9,023 bases of DNA, taken from Ignavibacteriales bacterium. Lineage in GTDB: Bacteria > Bacteroidota > Ignavibacteria > T3Sed10-11. Below, one piece after another: positions 1-6,460 of this stretch. The first letter of the stretch is position 1. The number at the start of each line of letters is the position of its first letter. The position numbers and the translations under genes were made by a program. The notes under the pieces were generated by a model. That model was not told the origin of the DNA, made no database searches, and saw only the letters and a list, made by a program, of their open reading frames with translations. The DNA is taken from assembly GCA_003560935.1 (NCBI GenBank), contig PWJF01000336.1, forward strand, positions 1-9,023. The letters run 5' to 3'.

Positions 1-520
1 CAACATCCGCCCCCGGTTTTATCTTGATCTTGATTTTCCTGTATCCCTCTTTGACTGCTTCTTTTACTTTTGCAACAAGTGCATCGGGCGATTTCTGTAT
101 GCCGAGCGAAATGCCGGTTTCGATCGCTGTGCGCGTTCCGTTCAAAAGTTTTGCAAGAGATATGTTTTGCTTTCGTGCCGTCAATTCCCACGCCGCCATC
201 TCGACAGCGGCTTTTGCCATGAGGTGTCCGCGGATGTCTTTTTGCAAGTACGGGAAAATTTCCTCCGGACCCGCAAACGATTGTCCAATAACACGCGGAC
301 CTATCCATTCTTTTATCGCGATCCACGATGTATCGATGGTGTCGGGTGAATAGTTCGGGAATTCGGGTGCGACGCATTCTCCCCATCCCGTGATACCGTC
401 GTTATCTTCCACCTCAACAAGCGCAATGCGTCTTATATCCTGCGTACCGGATGAGATGGTAAAGGGTTCTTTGAGGGGGAGGTGGAGTTCGTGTAGTGTG
501 ATTTTTTTTAAAGATATCAT
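1..520 (-). CDS. MenC/NSAR-type enolase-superfamily protein, C-terminal part cut by window edge
   Basis: The minus strand is open from an ATG at 520 to the left edge, giving 173 N-terminal residues. They match the o-succinylbenzoate synthase (menC) / N-succinylamino acid racemase branch of the enolase superfamily. The capping domain carries GWGECVAPEFPNYSPDT (about residues 45-61). The barrel begins with AKAAVEMAAWEL (102-113), then ETGISLGI (134-141) and IKIKIKPG (163-170). In this family the KxK pair (here Lys164 and Lys166) supplies an acid/base lysine. The metal-binding Asp/Glu residues lie beyond the window. Such enzymes either dehydrate SHCHC in menaquinone synthesis or racemise N-succinyl amino acids, and many do both. 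The GNAT gene upstream on the same strand, and no men gene in view, favour the racemase role, but this is inference. No clear Shine-Dalgarno site precedes the ATG. Confidence 0.85.
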   Translation of the reverse strand, partial: MISLKKITLHELHLPLKEPFTISSGTQDIRRIALVEVEDNDGITGWGECVAPEFPNYSPDTIDTSWIAIKEWIGPRVIGQSFAGPEEIFPYLQKDIRGHLMAKAAVEMAAWELTARKQNISLAKLLNGTRTAIETGISLGIQKSPDALVAKVKEAVKEGYRKIKIKIKPGADV

Positions 521-550
521 AAACAAAACATATTGTGTATTAATGAAAAA

Positions 551-660
551 GTGGAATGATGGAGTAATGGAATATTGGAGTGATGGATGAATGTTTAGTA
601 CAGTTTCCAGCGCACGACTCCAATATTCCATCATTCCATAAATCCATAATTCCAACAATT
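551..660. repeat. Inverted pair of degenerate 8-bp tandem repeats forming a long hairpin
   Basis: The spacer between the GNAT gene and the racemase-like gene holds five consecutive octamers of the form GGARTRWT on the plus strand (unit starts 553, 561, 569, 577, 585). After a centre of about 30 nt, the same octamer occurs in the opposite orientation, with CC pairs at 620, 628, 636, 644 and 652, exactly 8 bp apart. The inner arms 567-581 and 617-631 are perfect 15-bp complements. Pairing continues outward with a few mismatches to about 551/647. It may act as a transcript-end or mRNA-stability structure, or be a mobile repeat. No protein function is implied. Confidence 0.85.
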
Positions 661-661
661 G

Positions 662-1483
662 TTATTTTTTTATCAAATAAAAACATCTATTCGTCTCGCG
701 ATCTCGATAAAACGCATCCACCACATATCCATGAGCAAGGTAATGGTTAAACACACGCCGTGTATTGATCCGCCAGCGGGACCCTTCATTCGAGGATTTC
801 TTTTTCACACGCTGTATATCGGCGGGGATCTCTACGCGGACGATGGGTGCGTCGGGCAAATCGCCCTCAACAGGTTCTATGTCGCCTTTGTCTGAATCTT
901 TGGTATTTATAACAGGCGCCGCCATCACGTTTTCATCTATAAATGGTGGTTCTCCACGAAGTGCGCGTTCAACCCGCTCTTCGTTGAGGTTCCACTGTAC
1001 TATGAACCGGTCCATGCCGAGACCGGCGTGGAGCGTGCTTCCCTCATCGGTTGCGTACATGTTTTCGACATATTCCGAGATCCGGGCGCCGAGGCGATTC
1101 AGGTTCAAATGTGCATTCCCTGCCTCAAGCGGATCGTATGTCCAGTACATCGTTTCGATGCCAAGTTTTCGTACCTCCTCACGCTGAAAGAGTTTTAATC
1201 TGCGTCCGATTCCCTTTCCCCGCCATTCTGGCCGCACTGCGAGCATATCCGACCAGTGCACGGGTTTCCCGTCTTTTAAGCCGGTCAGACCGAACACAAA
1301 TCCGATAAGCGTTCCCGATTCATCGAAGGCGCCTGCAGTTACGCCGCCCAATTTCTGCGACACCTTCTGAATTGCCGGACTGACGGTCTCGGTGAAATTC
1401 TCACCCCAGGTATCGCGCTGGAGCTGTACGCATTCGCGGTATTCGTTGTGACTGTTCAATTGGCGGATGGTGACGTTTTGCAT
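662..1483 (-). CDS. GNAT-family acyltransferase, COG3375 type
   Basis: The 273-residue product has a GNAT fold in its N-terminal part. The acyl-CoA pyrophosphate loop (motif A) is seen as SDMLAVRPEWRGKGIG (residues 78-93, core RGKGIG). WTYDPLEAGNAHLNLNRLG (114-132) and GMDRFIVQWNL (156-166) are hallmarks of the COG3375 group of predicted acetyltransferases. The tail (about 200-273), with VRVEIPADIQ and a final beta-rich segment, also fits that group. The start ATG has an AGGAT Shine-Dalgarno-like stretch about 6 nt upstream. A MenC/NSAR-like gene follows on the same strand after 141 bp. GNAT enzymes beside N-succinylamino acid racemases are known to succinylate D-amino acids in a D-to-L conversion route, so this enzyme may be the acyl donor step. 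The true acyl-CoA and acceptor cannot be read from the sequence. Confidence 0.85.
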   Translation of the reverse strand: MQNVTIRQLNSHNEYRECVQLQRDTWGENFTETVSPAIQKVSQKLGGVTAGAFDESGTLIGFVFGLTGLKDGKPVHWSDMLAVRPEWRGKGIGRRLKLFQREEVRKLGIETMYWTYDPLEAGNAHLNLNRLGARISEYVENMYATDEGSTLHAGLGMDRFIVQWNLNEERVERALRGEPPFIDENVMAAPVINTKDSDKGDIEPVEGDLPDAPIVRVEIPADIQRVKKKSSNEGSRWRINTRRVFNHYLAHGYVVDAFYRDRETNRCFYLIKK

Positions 1484-1542
1484 AGTATCCTATATACGAA
1501 AAATTATTTACATTTTCTCGTGTTTAAAAATTTTTTATATTG

Positions 1543-1582
1543 TATAATGCAAGGTATCGATCTGTTCCACCTTCAGGAAGGT
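1543..1582 (+). promoter_or_regulatory. -10 box and Shine-Dalgarno hairpin of the TPR-like lipoprotein gene
   Basis: A perfect TATAAT lies at 1543-1548; no convincing -35 box is seen. The strong Shine-Dalgarno AGGAAGG (1575-1581) ends 6 nt before the ATG at 1588. It sits inside a short dyad, ACCTTC (1569-1574) and GAAGGT (1577-1582), so a small hairpin could partly mask it. The expected 5' leader is only about 30 nt. Confidence 0.5.
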
Positions 1583-1587
1583 AGATT

Positions 1588-2451
1588 ATGAACCGCATGA
1601 CCTTTTTTTTCGTAAGCATATCACTTATCCTGATTGCGTGTAACGGCGATAATGATCACGACCGACTACACTTCCATGTACCGGATTCACAATTCGATCA
1701 AGAACTTATTTCCGGTTTTCTTGAAAAGTATGATCTTCCCGATCCAAAAGAATTTCCGGATCCACCACTGCAGGAAGAATTCATACGGGGTCGGATTGAA
1801 ATTTACAAAAGGTCGCTCGATAAAGAGGAGGCAATTGAGGAAAAGATGATACGCTTTTTCATTTATACCCATATTGGCAGTTATTTCGAACAGCTCTACC
1901 GCTTTGAGCCGGCGGCAGTAGACAGCGTCATCCGGTACAGGGAAAAAGCTATTTCAATCTATGAGGACGATCCGGCGTACAAAAATGATCTTGCCGGTAA
2001 CTACTCGAATCTTGCATTAGGATATATTAAGAAAGGTGATTTCAATGCGGGATTCTCCCTTTATCGTAAAATTATTGAAGAATATGCGGATTCGGGAATC
2101 GGTTTCTTCCCAAAATGGTTTCCGGTCGATAATATTCAAACGCTTTATCGAGGTGTGTTTTACGATATCGCCAGGCGAAATCCACACGATCCTAAAATGA
2201 AAGAGGTCGCTGCGTTCCTCGAACATCTTAGTGAAAAGTATGATAACGAGATCGGATTAGCGGCACGGGTTCATCTGTTTAAATACTATTATAAAACAGG
2301 ACAAGATGAAAAAGCTCAGAGGATCAAACAAATTATCGTTGAAGAATTTCCTGCGTACGAAGACAATGAGTTTATCTGGAGAATGTGGATCGGCGTGCCC
2401 GAGGAGATCGAGCGGCGAATTGAGCTTGGAGAATTTGAATACCAAGTTTAA
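1588..2451 (+). CDS. Hypothetical lipoprotein with TPR-like helical repeats
   Basis: I do not recognise a named family. The 287-residue product starts with a short charged N-terminus, a hydrophobic stretch and a lipobox LIAC with Cys18, so it should be lipidated and anchored in the inner or outer membrane facing the periplasm. Residues about 133-168 (NYSNLALGYIKKGDFNAGFSLY onward in pattern) and about 222-260 (HLFKYYYKTGQDEKAQRIKQ region) have the spacing of tetratricopeptide helices, with small residues and Tyr/Leu/Ala at TPR-like positions. The repeats look too few and degenerate for a firm TPR call. The start is supported by AGGAAGG 6 nt upstream. The gene is transcribed divergently from the GNAT gene and ends 22 bp from the convergent lipoprotein gene. 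A scaffold or partner-binding role is possible but unproven. Confidence 0.8.
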   Translation: MNRMTFFFVSISLILIACNGDNDHDRLHFHVPDSQFDQELISGFLEKYDLPDPKEFPDPPLQEEFIRGRIEIYKRSLDKEEAIEEKMIRFFIYTHIGSYFEQLYRFEPAAVDSVIRYREKAISIYEDDPAYKNDLAGNYSNLALGYIKKGDFNAGFSLYRKIIEEYADSGIGFFPKWFPVDNIQTLYRGVFYDIARRNPHDPKMKEVAAFLEHLSEKYDNEIGLAARVHLFKYYYKTGQDEKAQRIKQIIVEEFPAYEDNEFIWRMWIGVPEEIERRIELGEFEYQV

Positions 2452-2473
2452 TATAACAATCTATTCAGATAAA

Positions 2474-3088
2474 TTAGAACCCGGATTTAAAGATATTATC
2501 CCATTCATCGATTTGTGGAACCTCGATAGCATTAAACGAACCACTGATCGAAATTTGGAGATCTTCCTCGAATTGTGAGTCTTCCCAAGAAACCGATCCA
2601 CCCCTACCTGTAAATTGGAATGTCCCCTCTATTGTGTTACCTGTTCCCGTTATTGTTAACTCACCAGCAATTGACGGAAATGCCGTTGATATATTTTCTA
2701 TTTCGTCGTTGGTCCATTCTAAATAGATTCCAAAAAACTGATCCTGCGAATTTGAAATACCCTTATTATCCACAATTATTTCATAAAAATTGGCAATCGG
2801 ATGCGTGGAAACTTCCGGGAGCCCGCTTCCTCCCCTTCTGAATCCAATCAGTTTGGTGAGATCACTGGATCCAAGACCAATTGAAAATGACACGCCTGCT
2901 ACCGGATCAATACTCATGAAATAAAAAGCCAAGCCGCTCAATGATTCCTGACGGTCACCGGTAATGGTCGCTTCAAATGCCCCTTCATTGACTTCAGGCG
3001 CGGTAACATCATCGATTCCATTGCAGCCGCTTAAAGAAAACATCAATGCTGCTGAAAATAATAACGTGATTATAATGTGAAATCTCAT
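2474..3088 (-). CDS. Hypothetical beta-rich lipoprotein
   Basis: The 204-residue product has a clean lipoprotein signal: MRFHIII, a hydrophobic core, then LSGC with Cys22. The mature part is rich in alternating hydrophobic and polar residues, with Gly and Thr turns (for example FEATITG near residue 38, GELTITGTGNTIEGTFQFTG near 140-160, LQISISGSFNAIEV near 175-190). This suggests a small beta sandwich or barrel. The style resembles small FCB-group lipoproteins such as those in DUF6252, but I cannot confirm that membership. An AAGGAT Shine-Dalgarno site lies 7 nt upstream of the ATG, and a good sigma70-like promoter lies further upstream (3124-3152). The gene faces the TPR-like lipoprotein gene tail to tail with no visible terminator between them. 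Function unknown. Confidence 0.8.
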   Translation of the reverse strand: MRFHIIITLLFSAALMFSLSGCNGIDDVTAPEVNEGAFEATITGDRQESLSGLAFYFMSIDPVAGVSFSIGLGSSDLTKLIGFRRGGSGLPEVSTHPIANFYEIIVDNKGISNSQDQFFGIYLEWTNDEIENISTAFPSIAGELTITGTGNTIEGTFQFTGRGGSVSWEDSQFEEDLQISISGSFNAIEVPQIDEWDNIFKSGF

Positions 3089-3123
3089 AATGGATCCTTT
3101 TTAATTTTTCACCTGTATACTTA

Positions 3124-3152
3124 ATCTTAATTAAACTCTGGATATATGTCAA
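3124..3152 (-). promoter_or_regulatory. Sigma70-like promoter of the beta-rich lipoprotein gene
   Basis: Read on the minus strand, a perfect TTGACA (3152-3147) is followed by a 17-bp spacer and TAAGAT (3129-3124, four of six matches to TATAAT). Transcription would begin near 3117, giving a leader of about 28 nt to the ATG at 3088 that includes the AAGGAT ribosome site. Position, spacing and the perfect -35 box make this a good candidate. Confidence 0.65.
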
Positions 3153-3267
3153 GTGCAAGATTTGTTCGCTTGTAAAAATATTTTCAAAAAAACAAAAATT
3201 ATTATAGTATGCAACATGAAGAGCACCACCTCACCCCGCGAATCCCAACAGTTCATCCACCTATGGG

Positions 3268-3338
3268 TATTAATTCGCTTCGCTCATTGATTACTTCCGC
3301 TCCGCTCCGGTGATTAAACAACAATTAAAAAACAATTG
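3268..3338. repeat. 71-bp dispersed repeat, copy A
   Basis: This copy matches 8879-8949 in the same orientation with 67 of 71 identical bases. It contains two related subunits, TTCGCTTCGCTCATTGATTA (3274-3293) and a 22-bp variant with the CCGCTCCGCTCC core (3295-3316). An AT-rich end follows in which CAATT and AATTG can pair. It lies 14 bp past the stop of the penicillin-acylase gene, so it may serve as a 3' untranslated structure or be a mobile intergenic repeat. No coding capacity is seen. Confidence 0.9.
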
Positions 3339-3352
3339 GTAGCTAATAGATT

Positions 3353-5428
3353 TTACCGTTTAAAATCTATCTTCTTTACGCTGTTTTCTTCAACATCCTC
3401 ACGGTATATTAATGCATTACGCAATTGCTTATTCGCAAGAAATTCGAGCTGGTTGCCGCGGTGCGGCAGATGACCTTGCGTTGCATTTCCGTATGACGTG
3501 AGAACCTGTGCGCGTAATGGTTCGGAAAATTCGACTGCTGCAATAAACGATTCTCCGAAATTGGCATTGTGTCGTTTCTCCTCGGAAGGAATCTGATCAA
3601 ATCCAAGCACGTGAAATATACCATACCTAGCCGGCCCTCCGCTCGCAGGGAAATCATATTCATCAATTCGCAGGCGATTCAATTCTCCCCAGTTTATATC
3701 GATCGATCCGTATAGTCCCTCAAGCTTTTCTGCAACCCGCTCAAGTTCCATCACAGCATTTTGCGGATCAGCCAAACCAGATGGTGTGTCAAACGGATTC
3801 TCCAGATCGAACGGTGATTCAAAATTCTGCCACACGTTGTAACTTCCCGCCCACTGTGTGAAGAGCACGGATCCGCAGCTTTCAGCATCTGCCGTACGAT
3901 CCCACTCCGAAAGCAATTCCGAAGCACGGTTGACCATCTCACCGCCATAGCATTCGATGGCATCAAGAAGATCGTCGAGTACACGGTCGGCAAGTTTCAT
4001 TCGTGTATCGTGTTTCAGCTTCACCATCTCATTGAACGATAGTCCGTCATTCTCCATTAGGAGACGGGCAGAACGTTGTGCCCGGAAACCGAAATTAACC
4101 GGCGCCATATAGGGAGGATAATCATCCGGATGGATTTCCAACGGAAAGGTCGTCGTCCATGGTGGATCATTTGAATTTTGGAGCCACCCCGTCGATGGAT
4201 TTACCACCAGCGGTAAATCATTAAAAGTATGTATTTCGGTCCACAGTGTTGCGGACGTATCGCCGGGAACTATACCCTGCCAGAAATTCCAATCACCCTG
4301 TTCCCGAACAGGCACCTGTCCGGCAAAGAAATGAAGTATATTACCGTCACGATCAGCATATATCACCGTAAACATCGGAAGCTGCATTCTCTGTAATTGT
4401 ATTTTGAACTCATCAAGATCTTGTGCAATTCCCATGTTCCACCACTGGTCGAGCATAAAATGTGCATCAAGGCCTGCGACACGAAGTGCAACCGCACGGT
4501 TTTTATGGTGCGCAATTACCGGACCGTGAATCGATTGGCGTATTGTAATGGGTTCCCGCCGGTGGTCACCGTTTTGAACTTTTACCAGAATTGTATCGTA
4601 CATTTCTTCAAAGCGGCGGACTTCACTATCAAAGATATACCCGCCATCATCGGTGAGCGACAGGATATATTGGTCGGCGGCATCTATAGTATTAACGGTA
4701 TGTGCCCATCCAAGGTACTCGTTAAAGCCGAGTGCAACTCCCGGTAGTCCGACAAGTGTTGCGCCGTACAGATTGACATCAGGCGTGACCAGATGCAATT
4801 CATAAAAACGGAATAAATCCTCACTCCAGGGTAAATGAGGATTGATCAGGAGCATTGCATTGCCGCTTTCGGTTCGTGAGGGAGCTATCGCCCACGAATT
4901 TGACCCGGCGGTAATGTGTCGTTGAACAGCCGGTACAATCGCCGGATTAGCAATAAACGTAAAATGAATAACCCGTTGAGTGTGCGATAGTATGTCTTCC
5001 GGAGTGACGGGCAAGACCTGCTTTAAAACCTCATCGATGCGATCGGAATGTTTACGGGCATAATCATTGATACCATCGGTGAACGATTGAAGCATTCTTT
5101 TGAATGAATCCGTTTGTAGTGTATACCATTCATTCCCCCTTTCGGGGATACCGACAGTTCGTACCCATCGGTCCGAATCCAGATGTTGCTCACCCCAATA
5201 TTCAGCCGCCCTTCCGCGGGATTCTCCGTAAAGCTGCAGGATCAAATTCCCGTGACTTTCCATTTGTGCCCATCCGGTGGCATAAAAAAGATCGGTATTG
5301 TTGGGTGCATAAATGTGCGGGACACCCCATTCGTCCCAGAGAATTTCTGTCTTCTCTATATCTGATTGAAAACAAGAAAGGGATAACAACAGGAGGAGTA
5401 CAAAAGGGAAAATATAGAGACGTCTCAA
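3353..5428 (-). CDS. Penicillin acylase family Ntn hydrolase, exported
   Basis: The product belongs to the penicillin amidase / acyl-homoserine-lactone acylase family, which cleaves amide bonds after self-processing into alpha and beta chains. I place the start at TTG 5428 because AAAGGAG (5441-5435) lies 6 nt upstream; an in-frame GTG at 5449 would put that site inside the gene and add 7 residues. From the TTG (691 aa), residues 1-19 form a signal peptide ending SLSC, a relaxed lipobox. The processing site and nucleophile are in AGSNSW (Ser176). GWAHTVN (His243 region) and QNSND (417-421, oxyanion-type Asn420) match conserved active-site blocks. The C-terminal HRGNQLEF block is also typical. 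Length is normal for the family and all key residues are present. It probably acts in the periplasm. The substrate (beta-lactam, N-acyl homoserine lactone or another N-acyl compound) cannot be deduced. The LapA-like gene lies 56 bp upstream and is probably co-transcribed. Confidence 0.92.
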   Translation of the reverse strand: MRRLYIFPFVLLLLLSLSCFQSDIEKTEILWDEWGVPHIYAPNNTDLFYATGWAQMESHGNLILQLYGESRGRAAEYWGEQHLDSDRWVRTVGIPERGNEWYTLQTDSFKRMLQSFTDGINDYARKHSDRIDEVLKQVLPVTPEDILSHTQRVIHFTFIANPAIVPAVQRHITAGSNSWAIAPSRTESGNAMLLINPHLPWSEDLFRFYELHLVTPDVNLYGATLVGLPGVALGFNEYLGWAHTVNTIDAADQYILSLTDDGGYIFDSEVRRFEEMYDTILVKVQNGDHRREPITIRQSIHGPVIAHHKNRAVALRVAGLDAHFMLDQWWNMGIAQDLDEFKIQLQRMQLPMFTVIYADRDGNILHFFAGQVPVREQGDWNFWQGIVPGDTSATLWTEIHTFNDLPLVVNPSTGWLQNSNDPPWTTTFPLEIHPDDYPPYMAPVNFGFRAQRSARLLMENDGLSFNEMVKLKHDTRMKLADRVLDDLLDAIECYGGEMVNRASELLSEWDRTADAESCGSVLFTQWAGSYNVWQNFESPFDLENPFDTPSGLADPQNAVMELERVAEKLEGLYGSIDINWGELNRLRIDEYDFPASGGPARYGIFHVLGFDQIPSEEKRHNANFGESFIAAVEFSEPLRAQVLTSYGNATQGHLPHRGNQLEFLANKQLRNALIYREDVEENSVKKIDFKR

Positions 5429-5484
5429 AATTCGCTCCTTTATTAACACAGATTAATACGTATTGGAGTAATCGTTTTGAAAAC

Positions 5485-5721
5485 CTATTTATTGAATTCG
5501 GGATTTTTCTTCTCCGCAACCGGCTTACGTTCACGACCTGTCGTTTTTCCGACAACATACCCGGCAATGAACCCTACAAGGATAGCAATGAATATGAACA
5601 CGATCTGCGACATTTTAATATCCCAGAAAAGTATATTGAACGATGCGACCTCGGTATTTTGGAGAGTAACAATAAGGAAAAGTACAAGAATTATAATAAT
5701 GATTACGATTTTAGCATTCAT
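5485..5721 (-). CDS. LapA-family (DUF1049) small inner-membrane protein
   Basis: The 78-residue product from ATG 5721 has two transmembrane helices: one at about residues 4-21 (KIVIIIIILVLFLIV), then QNTEV and a short loop, and a second at about 38-58 ending FIAGYVVG. The QN motif after the first helix and the GxxxGY pattern in the second are typical of the lipopolysaccharide-assembly protein A domain. The charged C-terminus (GRERKPVAEKKNPEFNK) would be cytoplasmic. In enterobacteria LapA works with LapB in controlling LPS synthesis; no LapB is in view. The reading frame stays open to 5802, but that longer form would overlap the promoter at 5775-5802, so the internal ATG is preferred. Only a weak GGGA lies upstream of it. 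Confidence 0.8.
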   Translation of the reverse strand: MNAKIVIIIIILVLFLIVTLQNTEVASFNILFWDIKMSQIVFIFIAILVGFIAGYVVGKTTGRERKPVAEKKNPEFNK

Positions 5722-5774
5722 GGTTCTTGTCCCATATTTATGAATTGTCCCGGAATAATGTCCTCCGAAATGAT

Positions 5775-5802
5775 AGTATATTTTTCTAAAAGCTGCAATC
5801 AA
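5775..5802 (-). promoter_or_regulatory. Sigma70-like promoter of the LapA-like / acylase gene pair
   Basis: On the minus strand TTGATT (5802-5797) is followed by a 16-bp spacer and TATACT (5780-5775, five of six matches to TATAAT). The start of transcription would be near 5768, about 46 nt upstream of the LapA-like ATG. This also argues against the longer reading frame that begins at 5802. Confidence 0.5.
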
Positions 5803-5892
5803 AAATAGAATTAATTTCCTTCAATGAGTGTTATAGGTTTAATACGTGTAAATAGTGAAAACCAGGCAGCAACCTATTTAAGGAGAGGATAT

Positions 5893-6456
5893 ATGCATCA
5901 GACATTCATAAATGCGGTAATATTTTCACTTGTCCTCATATCATTCAACTGTTTCGGATCGAGCGAGCGGCCCGAGGGTGTGCAGAGCAAAGAGTCCATC
6001 TATAATTATTCAATCACCGCGATCGACGGTTCAACCATTAATTTTGAAGATTTCAAGGGTAAAAAGATCCTGATCGTCAATGTTGCATCAAAATGCGGTT
6101 TCACGCCACAGTATGAGGGACTTGAAGAATTGAATCAGAATTACGGGGACGATCTCGTGATTATCGGATTTCCGTCGAACAGCTTCCGGCAGGAGTATGA
6201 TTCCAACGAAGAGATCGCGGCATTTTGCCAGAAGAATTACGGGGTAACGTTTCCGCTCAGCGAGCGGGTTTCGGTTCGTGGAAATGATCAGCACGAAGTA
6301 TTCAGGTGGCTGACCGATGAATCGCTCAACGGCTGGAATATAACCTCGCCGCAGTGGAATTTCTATAAATACCTGATCAATGAAAAGGGTGAATTAACCC
6401 ACGTGTTCCCGTCAAATACAGCACCTTTGAGTGAGGAAATAACGAAACTATTATAA
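5893..6456 (+). CDS. Glutathione peroxidase family thiol peroxidase, exported
   Basis: The 187-residue product reduces peroxides with a catalytic Cys. From ATG 5893, NVASKCGFT holds the peroxidatic Cys68, FRQEYDSN the conserved Gln100, and WNF the conserved Trp155-Asn156, so the catalytic tetrad is complete. Cys112 in AAFCQKNYGVTFP aligns with the likely resolving Cys of thioredoxin-dependent bacterial members (BtuE type). The usual FPCNQF block reads FPSNSF here, so that Cys is absent. The N-terminus is a hydrophobic signal peptide with Cys20 in SFNC, a poor lipobox, which suggests a periplasmic or membrane-anchored enzyme rather than a cytoplasmic one. AGGAGAGG (5881-5888) marks this ATG as the start, although the frame is open from 5824. 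The gene ends 4 bp from the convergent mgtE gene. Confidence 0.92.
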   Translation: MHQTFINAVIFSLVLISFNCFGSSERPEGVQSKESIYNYSITAIDGSTINFEDFKGKKILIVNVASKCGFTPQYEGLEELNQNYGDDLVIIGFPSNSFRQEYDSNEEIAAFCQKNYGVTFPLSERVSVRGNDQHEVFRWLTDESLNGWNITSPQWNFYKYLINEKGELTHVFPSNTAPLSEEITKLL

Positions 6457-6460
6457 TCCT

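Noticed and set aside
390..590. Plus-strand open frame ending in MKKWNDGVMEYWSDG
   Set aside because: The C-terminal peptide is simply the translation of the 8-bp repeat array and the rest is antisense to the MenC/NSAR-like gene.
2452..2473. Bidirectional terminator between the two convergent lipoprotein genes
   Set aside because: The 22-bp gap holds no stem-loop with a T-run.
5104..5808. Long plus-strand open frame opposite the acylase start and LapA-like gene
   Set aside because: It spans two better-supported minus-strand genes and their promoter, has no recognisable domain, and its sequence is low-plausibility (many Asn/Tyr/Lys stretches from AT-rich DNA).
5833..5877. 7-bp inverted repeat ATAGGTT/AACCTAT upstream of the peroxidase gene
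   Set aside because: Short arms with a 31-nt loop; a match of this size is common by chance.
6457..6460. Terminator between the peroxidase gene and mgtE
   Set aside because: Only 4 bp separate the two stop codons and no hairpin is evident around them.
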